A stretch of DNA of 64,000 nt, from contig NZ_QJQX01000078.1 of NCBI RefSeq assembly GCF_013393185.1, positions 1-64,000 of the forward strand, written 5' to 3'. A program made the position numbers and the translations under genes. The stretch comes from Sphingobium lactosutens (GTDB taxonomy: Bacteria; Pseudomonadota; Alphaproteobacteria; Sphingomonadales; Sphingomonadaceae). The notes under the pieces were generated by a model. That model did no database searches. It saw only the letters and a list, made by a program, of their open reading frames with translations, and was not told where the DNA came from. Of the stretch, positions 55,424 through 63,252 are shown one piece after another (within the stretch, counting starts at the first letter, position 1; each line of letters begins with the position of its first letter).

Positions 55424-55442
55424 TTAATATATTATAATATTA

Positions 55443-55898
55443 TTATTTTGGCAGACTGAGTTGATGAGCGGTTGTTGTAATTCTCTGCCGCACAACTTGT
55501 GTGGAAGAAATCTTCCACTTCCCATCTTCCTTTCGATAGCTGTCATGATAATGACCATCGCCCTGAAGCGTAGCCAGCCCCGAATTATTGGGCTTGTCCA
55601 AACTCCAGTAAATCCGGTCCTCGAACGCCCAAATGCCCGTCGCCGTGGTATCGCTCGTGATTTCGATTTCTGGGGCATAGCCGCGATGAATACTGCTCGA
55701 TCCTTCCAGAAAATCTATTGTCCACGGAATGAACTCGTCGGCGCTGCTGCTGCCATCCAGTTCCGGAAATTCAAACCTCACATCCTGAGTGAAGCATTGG
55801 CGCCAGACATCCCAGGATCTGGAATCGATGGCGCGCCAGTAGCGGGCCTTCAACTGACGAATATCTTCAATCGCAGCAAGTTTTTCCACCTTCTCCAT
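55443..55898 (-). CDS. SnoaL/NTF2-like protein
   Basis: A 151-residue protein with IEDIRQLKARYWRAIDSRSW followed by FTQDVRFEFPELDG, and a closing YRKEDGKWKISSTQV. It is closest to the protein at 15572, sharing the IxxIxxLKARYxR start. GGGGAG precedes the start codon. It lies 27 bases after the SDR and immediately upstream of the truncated receptor, on whose deletion boundary it sits. Confidence 0.83.
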   Translation of the reverse strand: MEKVEKLAAIEDIRQLKARYWRAIDSRSWDVWRQCFTQDVRFEFPELDGSSSADEFIPWTIDFLEGSSSIHRGYAPEIEITSDTTATGIWAFEDRIYWSLDKPNNSGLATLQGDGHYHDSYRKEDGKWKISSTQVVRQRITTTAHQLSLPK

Positions 55899-55925
55899 CA
55901 GAATCTCCCCAGAATTGAAGCCGGA

Positions 55926-56900
55926 TTATGCGGCGATAACGGCCAGTTCCGCGTCCCACCGATCCAGAACTTCATCCGTCCGCAAGGGGAAGCGATTTTC
56001 CACTGGAAAGACGAGCGGCGCCATCTGTTCCAATTCCTCCAGCTTCCATGGGCCTTGCGCCTGACAATCACGGAACAGGACGCGTTCTTCGTCCGGCGCC
56101 GACAGCATGGCGACCCGGCGCCCTTCGACCGCGAATACATGACCATTGATATAGGACGCCGCATCGGTGCACAGATAAGTGACCCAGGGAGCGATCCCGT
56201 CAGGACCGTTCAGCCTGAGCAGATAATCGACTTCCGCCTTAGTCCGGAAGCCGCGGTCGATCCAGCGGTCGATCATCGCCTGGAAGGCCGCTGGATCCCG
56301 CGAGTCCCCCATCGCTGTCAGCGCCTCGGGATTGTAGGTATTCACTGTGATGCCATAGGGTCCGTAATCGGCCGCCATGGCACGCCCCAAGCCAAACAAT
56401 GCGGCCTTGGACGTGGAATAGGCGCTGCCGCCCATCTTGCCAGTGCCTGCATAGGATGCCGCGTTGATGATGCGCCCCCACCGCTGCTGCTTCATATGCG
56501 GCAGGGCGGCGCGCGCCATATAAAATGGTGCATTGAGATTCACCGACAGCGTTCGATGCCAGGTGTCGATAGAACATCCCTCGACCGGCCCGATCGCTTC
56601 GTCGCTATAGATCGCCGCATTATTAATCAGGATATCCACCCCACCAAAGGCCGCAACGCACTCGTCCACCAGCATCTCGGCGAAGACCGGATCGTCCACC
56701 GCACCGGCAACGCCGATCGCCTGACCTCCGGCGGCGCGTATCTCTTCCACGACGTCGTCGATGGCCTGCTTGCCCGCCGCGCCGGAGCCGCGCGCGTTAA
56801 TCACCACCCGCGTTCCTTCAGCCGCGAGCAGGCGCGCGATCGACCGGCCAATGCCAGAGGAAGAACCCGTTACAATGGCCCTCTTGCCTTCAAGTCTCAT
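55926..56900 (-). CDS. Short-chain dehydrogenase/reductase with C-terminal extension
   Basis: A 324-residue SDR with TGSSSGIG (11-18), INNAA (92-96) and Y161-S-T-S-K165. After the core domain about 60 residues follow, starting near GRRVAMLSAPDEERVL, that are not part of a typical SDR; the paralogue at 39881 also has a C-terminal tail but of different sequence. GGGGATAGT is the likely binding site before ATG. It follows the Rieske gene by 49 bases in the same operon. Confidence 0.88.
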   Translation of the reverse strand: MRLEGKRAIVTGSSSGIGRSIARLLAAEGTRVVINARGSGAAGKQAIDDVVEEIRAAGGQAIGVAGAVDDPVFAEMLVDECVAAFGGVDILINNAAIYSDEAIGPVEGCSIDTWHRTLSVNLNAPFYMARAALPHMKQQRWGRIINAASYAGTGKMGGSAYSTSKAALFGLGRAMAADYGPYGITVNTYNPEALTAMGDSRDPAAFQAMIDRWIDRGFRTKAEVDYLLRLNGPDGIAPWVTYLCTDAASYINGHVFAVEGRRVAMLSAPDEERVLFRDCQAQGPWKLEELEQMAPLVFPVENRFPLRTDEVLDRWDAELAVIAA

Positions 56901-56949
56901 ACTATCCCCTGCACTATAGTCTGCCGTCCGTTGCCAGCGCGGCCATTAT

Positions 56950-58362
56950 TCACACGGCTTGGTTCAAAATGATCTGCGCCTGTTCGCCGGCTGCAGCAGG
57001 CAGAGGACGGACGCCGGCGATATATTCGTCGATCACATCGTGGAAATGGAGCAGCCGCCGCTCTTCATTAGCGAGATAAGAGCCCTTATACCCCTTCGAC
57101 ATGAAGCCCAATTGCTGAGCCTGCATGATTCCGCTGTCCTGCTCCACGACCGGGCCGAGGCTGCGTTCGCCATAGTCGAACACTTGGTGGACGACCTCCT
57201 CATTCGCACGCACCGGCCCGCCCGGCGTGCCGATAATGGCTGTCGGCTCTTCAGGCTCCATGGCGTAGAACCAGTTATCGAACAGCGACTGCGCGGGATC
57301 GCTCGCATGCGGGCGAACGCGCAGGAAATGAATGCCGTCCGCCGTGATCGTCATGGAAATATTGGGGAAGATCGAATAGCGACAATAATCCGTCAGCTGT
57401 TCGTCGGATAGCTGGCGATAATGATCGCGGCCCTTTTCAAGTCCCACCTTCCGCTTCCGCTGCTGCAACGCTTCACGAATTTCCGCTTCCCGGCCGACAA
57501 ACTGCTGCGGATCAAGGCCGCAATCCCGCAATATCCCCTGCAGAGACTCTACAAGTTCATGGTTTTGCGCGAGCGGCGCGTCGATCGTCCGACGGAGACG
57601 ACTGGCCACCGTTCCGCCCCGCGGTTGAGCGTAACAATGCCCTTGCGCGAAAGCGATTTCGGTCATGTGCCGGTAATTATCCTCCACGACCCATGCCGCC
57701 TGCGGATGCACGGTCTGGACATGATAGGATTCGGTGAAATTATCCTGCACAACCTTCCAGTTGCAGGACATTCGGGCCGTAAGCGCCAGATACCGCTTCA
57801 TGTTCGCCAGGGGATAGGCGGACCAGCGATCCCATACAGGGCCCAGAAAATCGCGCAGGCTGCCGCAATCCGGGTCCATATTGGCCCAGATGAAACCGGC
57901 AAAAGTTTCACAGGCAATCTCGGCCAGCCCGATTTTGCCGCACAGATCGCCCGACATGAAATTTTCTCGGTCGGGCGCCGAAGCCAGCTTCCCATCAATG
58001 TCGAACCGCCAGGCGTGATAAGAACAGACGAACCGGTCGCTGCTGCCCCAGTCATGGGAAACCAACCGGTTCCCCCGATGCGGGCAGACATTGTAAAAGG
58101 CGCGGATGGTCCCGTCGTCCTGGCGCACCATGATGATGGACTCAGGACCGACAGGCTCCACCTGATAATCGCCGGGCTCGGGAATCTGATCCTCGCGACC
58201 GAGCAGAAGCCAGACTTTGGCCCACATGCGCTCCATCTCGACATCCGCGAAGGCGGCCGAGGTATAGCGCTCGCCAGGCAAGGGACGATCCGACATAGAG
58301 TGCCGGTGCGCCTGTTTCAACAGCGGCAGTTCTGCCACGCCCGCCCGATTAGCGTGCTGCAT
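56950..58362 (-). CDS. Rieske non-heme iron oxygenase, alpha subunit
   Basis: A 470-residue terminal oxygenase. Rieske ligands are C93, H95 (CPHRG) and C113, H116 (CSYHAW); the iron site NFTESYHVQTVHP has H214 and H219. The ATG at 58362 has GGAGGAGAG upstream, which rules out a start nine codons earlier. It heads the long minus-strand operon down to the molybdoenzyme, and a GTATAC-type site lies about 80 bases upstream. Confidence 0.94.
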   Translation of the reverse strand: MQHANRAGVAELPLLKQAHRHSMSDRPLPGERYTSAAFADVEMERMWAKVWLLLGREDQIPEPGDYQVEPVGPESIIMVRQDDGTIRAFYNVCPHRGNRLVSHDWGSSDRFVCSYHAWRFDIDGKLASAPDRENFMSGDLCGKIGLAEIACETFAGFIWANMDPDCGSLRDFLGPVWDRWSAYPLANMKRYLALTARMSCNWKVVQDNFTESYHVQTVHPQAAWVVEDNYRHMTEIAFAQGHCYAQPRGGTVASRLRRTIDAPLAQNHELVESLQGILRDCGLDPQQFVGREAEIREALQQRKRKVGLEKGRDHYRQLSDEQLTDYCRYSIFPNISMTITADGIHFLRVRPHASDPAQSLFDNWFYAMEPEEPTAIIGTPGGPVRANEEVVHQVFDYGERSLGPVVEQDSGIMQAQQLGFMSKGYKGSYLANEERRLLHFHDVIDEYIAGVRPLPAAAGEQAQIILNQAV

Positions 58363-58442
58363 GGATCCTCTCCTCCGACTCTCATTCAATGTCCGGATTT
58401 GAGTACTAAAATCGCATAATGATGGCCCACGTCAAGCTACAA

Positions 58443-58474
58443 TCGTACACGATTTTACACATACACGTATACGT
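58443..58474. promoter_or_regulatory. Pair of GntR-type operator candidates before the Rieske operon
   Basis: TCGTACACGA (58443-58452) differs by one base from the site at 41912, and ACGTATACGT (58465-58474) is a perfect palindrome with the GTATAC core. They are 22 bases apart, upstream of the Rieske start at 58362. Confidence 0.45.
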
Positions 58475-58493
58475 ATTGAACGTGGGGATGCAC

Positions 58494-59537
58494 TCACTGC
58501 TTCGGCGTCGCCTTATCCATCATGCGGTAGGCATCGCGGTATATGACCATCTGAATATCGCCATGCCCCTTGGCCTTGCGGCCTTCACACTCCCATTCGA
58601 ATAGCACGAAATGCGCCGCCATATTGGGCCAGGCCATGACCGGCGTCGAGGAAATCGCCTTTCCGGTAATGACATAGTCGCGGCCGTTAGTGGCCGTGAT
58701 GACCGTGCGCACCGCCATCGGCGCAATCCCGTCCGGGCCTCGCGTCGTCTGCTGATCTACATGGGCCACGCCATGAGTTTCGCCATTCTCGTAGATATAG
58801 CCCCACAGGCAGTTATTGTCGTCGCCATTGCCGGAGAAGTTGTCACCCCATTCAGGATGATAACGCCGGCTGTCGAAGCTGCAGTGGTGAAAAGCGAAAT
58901 CATCATCGAACACACCTACCGTCCAGTTGAGCGGCGGTGTCTTGCGGATGACTTCGCTGCGCGCTTCATTCCACGACCGATCGCGGGTGTGATAGCCATC
59001 GATCTTGAACCGCTCGCCCGAAAGGACCAGCTCACCGCTCGTCTTCATGGCCTGCGTGATATGCCCGCCATTGTAACGGCAAGCGGGTGGCATGATCGCT
59101 TTCAGGTGTAGATCAAGGCTGGTTTCATAAGGCGGATCGTCGAATGTGATATGAAATTCTTCCAGCGGCTTGATCATCCTGACGGTCACGCCGTTGGCAT
59201 AGGTGCAGTTTGTGATGTCATCCGGCAAAGGCATGACACTGCGGTAATCGGAATAGTCACATGCGACCTGATTGCCATTCTGACCACGCCAGATGATCAG
59301 GCCACCATAAGTGACCGACAAGGCCGGATGGTGCCAATAATAGATGATGCAATCGATGCCATGTTCCGGAATATTGAAGCCGAACATGCTGGTTTCCGTC
59401 CACTCGTAATGAGCACCCTCCGGGACGGGCTGGATCCATTCCTCTTCGGGACGCATCACGGAAAAATGATTTTCCCGCCCTTCCGCGGAGTAATTTTGAT
59501 AACCAATGTCACTGCTTACCTTCATTTCCTTTGCCAT
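58494..59537 (-). CDS. Uncharacterised AttH/lipocalin-like protein (RDRSW motif)
   Basis: A 347-residue protein of the same uncharacterised group as 51455. It has IIYYWHHPALSVTYGGLIIW in the N-terminal half and KIDGYHTRDRSWNEARSEV in the middle, aligned with RDHSWG of its relatives. The ATG at 59537 is chosen because AAGGAG lies six bases upstream; the frame stays open for 70 codons farther but without support. It lies 131 bases upstream of the Rieske gene in the same direction, separated by the operator pair. Confidence 0.75.
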   Translation of the reverse strand: MAKEMKVSSDIGYQNYSAEGRENHFSVMRPEEEWIQPVPEGAHYEWTETSMFGFNIPEHGIDCIIYYWHHPALSVTYGGLIIWRGQNGNQVACDYSDYRSVMPLPDDITNCTYANGVTVRMIKPLEEFHITFDDPPYETSLDLHLKAIMPPACRYNGGHITQAMKTSGELVLSGERFKIDGYHTRDRSWNEARSEVIRKTPPLNWTVGVFDDDFAFHHCSFDSRRYHPEWGDNFSGNGDDNNCLWGYIYENGETHGVAHVDQQTTRGPDGIAPMAVRTVITATNGRDYVITGKAISSTPVMAWPNMAAHFVLFEWECEGRKAKGHGDIQMVIYRDAYRMMDKATPKQ

Positions 59538-59975
59538 CATACTCTCCTTGACCATATGTATCCGCAGCCGCGAAACCGGCGGCGGCTGAAATGTCCCGGA
59601 CGAAGCCCTGCACTTGTCGACCATGTCCTGATGATTACGCGCACGCGGCCCCGAATCAGAAACCGCCGGCGCCGACGCCCCTCTCTTGAAAACGACCACC
59701 TGCAGCGCCGCAGCGGAATTGTTCCAGTTCTTTTCGATAGCTAGCACACCTTACGCGACCTATCTTCATTAGTCAATATTCGTATACGATAATCTATCGA
59801 TCGATTTTACCACCCATCTCCAAATATTGTCATAACAATATGAGATATATTGATTTTCTTTAAATTTCGGCACACCTTCTTTAAATCCGCATACTAAGAC
59901 TCCAGAATATGTTTGACCGCGACCGTGTGATTTGCGACTTGCACGTATAAGCCAACAGGATCGCAGGAGAGTCTT
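59538..59975. promoter_or_regulatory. Divergent AT-rich regulatory region
   Basis: This 438-base spacer has no supported gene. It contains a motif A-like sequence GATAGCTAGCACAC at 59736-59749, a perfect GntR-type palindrome TCGTATACGA at 59780-59789, and an inverted repeat ATATTGT-CATA-ACAATAT at 59824-59841. It separates the AttH-like gene (minus) from the exported NTF2-like gene (plus), so it probably serves both. Confidence 0.5.
59780..59789. promoter_or_regulatory. GntR-type operator candidate (TCGTATACGA)
   Basis: Identical to the ten-base palindrome at 41912. It lies 243 bases upstream of the AttH-like start and 187 bases upstream of the exported NTF2-like start. Confidence 0.5.
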
Positions 59976-60491
59976 ATGAAGCTCAGGCCTGGCATCGCCA
60001 CGCTGTTTGTTGGATCACTCCTTTCCGGCACAGCCCTGGCTGCGCCCGCGAAGGACGATGGCGAACAGATACGCCATGCGCTTACGTCAGGATGCGCGGC
60101 ATTTGCCAATGGAGACCGGATTGGCGCAGTCGCCCCTTTCCTGAAGTCAGCGGAATTCCTCGAATATGACTTCAGTCCACCGCGCTCCAAAAATTATAAG
60201 GAGCATAAGAGGGAAGTCGAGGGCTTCTTTGAAATCCTGACGGGCAAGTCCATCTGCGAATATCTTGAAATCACTCCCGTCATCCTGTCACCGGACAGCG
60301 CCTATTCAACCGCGCTGATGCGCTTTGCCGGCCAGTTCAAGGATGGGCGCGTCATCGACGTCACGTTTCGGAGCACCGACGTCTGGCGGAAGATCGACGG
60401 GACATGGCGCATCGTGCACGAACACAACTCCTTTCCGGTCAACCCTTTTACCGGGAAGGCTGACCTGACATCATCACCGGCTTCGCAGTGA
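59976..60491 (+). CDS. Exported NTF2/SnoaL-like protein
   Basis: A 171-residue protein with a signal peptide: basic KLRP, a hydrophobic stretch GIATLFVGSLLSGTALA, and probable cleavage before APAKDD. The mature part shows an NTF2-like pattern ending in STDVWRKIDGTWRIVHEHNS. It should be periplasmic, unlike the seven cytoplasmic relatives in the window. AGGAGAG precedes the ATG. Function unknown; binding or modifying the substrate after outer-membrane passage is conceivable. Confidence 0.78.
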   Translation: MKLRPGIATLFVGSLLSGTALAAPAKDDGEQIRHALTSGCAAFANGDRIGAVAPFLKSAEFLEYDFSPPRSKNYKEHKREVEGFFEILTGKSICEYLEITPVILSPDSAYSTALMRFAGQFKDGRVIDVTFRSTDVWRKIDGTWRIVHEHNSFPVNPFTGKADLTSSPASQ

Positions 60492-60510
60492 GGGTCAAAT
60501 ATTCGGGTGA

Positions 60511-61440
60511 ATGGCAATGATGACGATATCTCCTTCCTTTCGCGTCGGGGTGGTTTTCCCCCAGCTTGAAATTGAGGCCGAGGCAGCGGCCATCCGGGAT
60601 TTCGGGATAGCGGTCGAAGCGATGGGCTATCGCCACATCATTGCCTATGATCATGTGGTCGGCGCGAATATTCGCGACCGCCCCGACTGGAACATGCCCT
60701 ATACGCATGAAAGTGCGTTCCATGAGCCATTAACGCTCTTTTCCTATCTGGCAGCCTGCACACGCAAAATCCTGCTATCGACAGGCGTCATCATCCTTCC
60801 CCAGCGACAAACCGTCCTCCTCGCCAAACAGGCGGCCAATGTGGACATTTTTTCGGGCGGCAGGCTGCGCCTGGGGGTCGGCCTGGGCTGGAATGAAGTG
60901 GAATATGAGGCGCTTGGCCTTCCCTTCGCCGATCGTGGCGAGCGCATGGATGCCCAGATCGCGCTTCTGCGAAGGCTCTGGACGGAAGAGTCGCTCACCG
61001 TCGCGGACCAGCATCACCATATCAGCGACGCAGGCCTCTGTCCGCTGCCGATACAGCGCCCCATTCCGATCTGGATCGGCGGCATCGGCCCGGCCGCCCT
61101 CCGACGCGTGGCCACCCTGGGCGATGGATGGCTACCCGCATTCGAGGCGGAACTGGCCGAAGAGAAGGTAGAGCTATTCCGTGATGCCCTGACCCATGCA
61201 GGAAGACCGGATGACAGCGTCCAAATGGAGAATATCATCTTCCTGGGCAATACGATCGGTGGCCCTATGCGAGGAGCCGATGACGCCGTGAAGGATGCTG
61301 AAATCTGGCGTCATGCCGGCGCCGCGGGGGTGGCGATCCACAGCATGGGCATGGGCCTGAAAGGCGTAGAGCAGCATCTGCGGCTGTTCGAGAACATTGC
61401 CGGAATGATGGGGATGCCGTCGCGCCCGGCTTCAGATTGA
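60511..61440 (+). CDS. LLM-class (luciferase-like) flavin-dependent oxidoreductase
   Basis: A 309-residue TIM-barrel protein of the bacterial luciferase-like superfamily. GYRHIIAYDHVVGAN, LAKQAANVDIFSGGRLRLGV and GLGWNEVEYEALGLPFADRG are typical of the F420/FMN-dependent group. In a sphingomonad FMNH2 is the likelier cofactor, but the sequence group is usually annotated as F420-dependent. It lies 19 bases after the exported NTF2-like gene and overlaps the GntR gene's 3' end by nine bases, tail to tail. Confidence 0.9.
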   Translation: MAMMTISPSFRVGVVFPQLEIEAEAAAIRDFGIAVEAMGYRHIIAYDHVVGANIRDRPDWNMPYTHESAFHEPLTLFSYLAACTRKILLSTGVIILPQRQTVLLAKQAANVDIFSGGRLRLGVGLGWNEVEYEALGLPFADRGERMDAQIALLRRLWTEESLTVADQHHHISDAGLCPLPIQRPIPIWIGGIGPAALRRVATLGDGWLPAFEAELAEEKVELFRDALTHAGRPDDSVQMENIIFLGNTIGGPMRGADDAVKDAEIWRHAGAAGVAIHSMGMGLKGVEQHLRLFENIAGMMGMPSRPASD

Positions 61441-62172
61441 CAGCGGACGACCGTCCATCCTGGAGCGCTCGACAAAGCCTCGATCCACGCGATAATCATT
61501 CAGCACCTTGCGCGCCTGCTTCAGCAGAATCTTGATCGCCTTACCTTCATCGCCATTCTTGATGGCCTGCGCCATCTGAAGATATTTGGGCGCCCCCGCA
61601 TTGATTGCGCGGTGCCCCAGGATCATCACGACCGAGCGGGTATAATGATTCATCCGAGTCCGGCTGGCCACATCGGCAAGATAGCGGTTGCCGCAGGAGC
61701 GGATGATATGCGCATGGAAGCGGTTGATTTCGCGCATGGTTGCCGCGGCATCCATGCCCTTGCCCCTTTGTTCGATGCGCCGTGCGATTCCGATCAAATC
61801 GTCGGCCAGTTCCTCGTGCGCGCCTTCGACGACAAGCCGTTCCATGGCACAGGCCGACATCCATGTAAGTAGTTCAAATCGTTCTAGAATTTCGTCCGGT
61901 TCCACGAGACGCACGCGGGCGCTCCGGTTCGGCACCAACTCCAATATGCCCTCACCCGCCAGAATGCGGATGGCCTCCCGGACCGGGACTCGCCCAATGG
62001 AAAGGGCGGCGCCGACTTCCGGTTCGCTGATTGCGTCACCTGGGCGCAGCAATCCCCGGCCGATCAACGCATCGATATGCTGGATGGCCTGTACTACAAG
62101 CGCGCTCGAACCGGTCTTCTTGCCGGCCCCACCCCGCCCCTCCGACGTTTCTTCCGCTACCGCTCCGATCAT
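61432..62172 (-). CDS. GntR-family regulator with FCD domain
   Basis: A 246-residue repressor-type regulator. The N-terminal winged helix includes RPGDAISEPEVGAALSIGRV and PVREAIRILAGEGILELVPN, followed by an all-helical FCD ligand domain with the metal-site pattern NRFHAHIIRSCGN. The ATG at 62172 follows GGAAAG. A TTGTATACGA site lies 67 bases upstream, fitting autoregulation. FCD-type GntR proteins typically recognise TNGTATACNA and respond to small carboxylic acids, so it is the best candidate for the GTATAC regulon. Confidence 0.92.
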   Translation of the reverse strand: MIGAVAEETSEGRGGAGKKTGSSALVVQAIQHIDALIGRGLLRPGDAISEPEVGAALSIGRVPVREAIRILAGEGILELVPNRSARVRLVEPDEILERFELLTWMSACAMERLVVEGAHEELADDLIGIARRIEQRGKGMDAAATMREINRFHAHIIRSCGNRYLADVASRTRMNHYTRSVVMILGHRAINAGAPKYLQMAQAIKNGDEGKAIKILLKQARKVLNDYRVDRGFVERSRMDGRPLSI

Positions 62173-62238
62173 CTGCTTTCCAATATACCTTACAATCAAC
62201 CCTGTACCACGGGCTTTATGAGAAATCACCACAGTAAT

Positions 62239-62248
62239 TTGTATACGA
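62239..62248. promoter_or_regulatory. GntR-type operator candidate (TTGTATACGA)
   Basis: Identical to the ThuA site at 2770. It lies in the 222-base divergent region between the GntR gene (62172) and the crotonase gene (62395). Confidence 0.55.
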
Positions 62249-62394
62249 TACAGCTTCCGTCGAATACGAAATTCGTTGACATACATGGTCAGTAACGCAA
62301 CAATATGTTGGCGCACAATAACATGATGGGAGAGGGACCGATTCACCTCGGCCACCCCCCCTCTTATGACGCCTGCCAGGGGACCGAAATAGAG

Positions 62395-63240
62395 ATGACA
62401 AGCCATCTGATCCTCGAAGAGCGCCCGGAAGGCGGGATTGCTCGAGTGATCCTGAATCGCCCCGAGGCACGTAACGCCCAGAATCTGCCGCTGCTCTATG
62501 CGCTGGACGACGCTTTTTCGCGTGCGATGGCCGATCCAGCGGTGCGAGTCGTCCTTTTGGAGGCGGCGGGACCGGATTTTTCATCCGGCCATGACCTGCG
62601 CCAGTCCCTCGACATGGCGGAAGGTGCATCTTTCCGCGGTGCCTCTCACAATGATCTGGTGCATGAGCCCAACGGCCTTGGTTATATGGCGCGTGAGGAA
62701 GAAGTGTATCTCGGCCTCTGCCGCAAATGGCGCGACCTGCCCAAGCCGACGATTGCTGCCGTGCAGGGTCGCTGCATCGCGGGGGGGCTGATGCTGGCCT
62801 GGGTGTGCGACCTGATCGTCGCGGCCGAGGATGCGCTGTTCATCGACCCCGTCGTGGCGATGGGCGTCAGCGGCGTTGAGTGGTTTGCGCACCCCTGGGA
62901 ACTGGGGGCGCGCAAGGCGAAGGAAATGCTGTTCACCGGTGATGCCATCGATGCGCGGGAAGCGCTGTCGCGCGGCATGGTCAATCATGTCGTGCCACGC
63001 CACTCCCTGTCCGACTTCGCCCTGGATATGGCCCGGCGCATCGCGACCAGGCCGCCCCATGCGCTCGCTGCCGTCAAGAAGGCGGTCAACGAAACTCTGG
63101 ACATCCAGGGACAGCGCACCGCCATCGAGCTGGCGTTCCGCATCCATCACCTGACCCATTATCACAATATGCAACAGCATGGCATGCTGGGCGATCCATC
63201 GGGGACGCCCGGCGCCAAGCCCGTTCTTCCCAGGAAATGA
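62395..63240 (+). CDS. Enoyl-CoA hydratase/isomerase family protein
   Basis: A 281-residue crotonase-fold protein. DFSSGHDLRQSLDMAEG and AVQGRCIAGGLMLAWVCDLI provide the oxyanion-hole peptides, followed by ALFIDPVVAMGVSGVEWFA. The ATG at 62395 is used because it begins right before the family's LILEERPEGGIARVILNRPE; the upstream frame is unsupported. It is divergent from GntR and 12 bases ahead of the partial RDHSWG-family gene. Confidence 0.92.
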   Translation: MTSHLILEERPEGGIARVILNRPEARNAQNLPLLYALDDAFSRAMADPAVRVVLLEAAGPDFSSGHDLRQSLDMAEGASFRGASHNDLVHEPNGLGYMAREEEVYLGLCRKWRDLPKPTIAAVQGRCIAGGLMLAWVCDLIVAAEDALFIDPVVAMGVSGVEWFAHPWELGARKAKEMLFTGDAIDAREALSRGMVNHVVPRHSLSDFALDMARRIATRPPHALAAVKKAVNETLDIQGQRTAIELAFRIHHLTHYHNMQQHGMLGDPSGTPGAKPVLPRK

Positions 63241-63252
63241 GCAGAAATAATA

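Noticed and set aside
55461-56972. Plus-strand open frame of 503 codons
   Set aside because: Antisense to the NTF2-like gene and the SDR with intact motifs; no independent support.
60511-61440. Bioluminescence gene
   Set aside because: The luciferase-like fold is shared by many flavin-dependent oxidoreductases; no luxB partner or fatty-acid reductase genes are present.
61432-62406. GntR start at 62406 giving 324 residues
   Set aside because: The extra 78 residues show no domain, would cover the operator, and the ATG at 62172 has a good ribosome-binding site.
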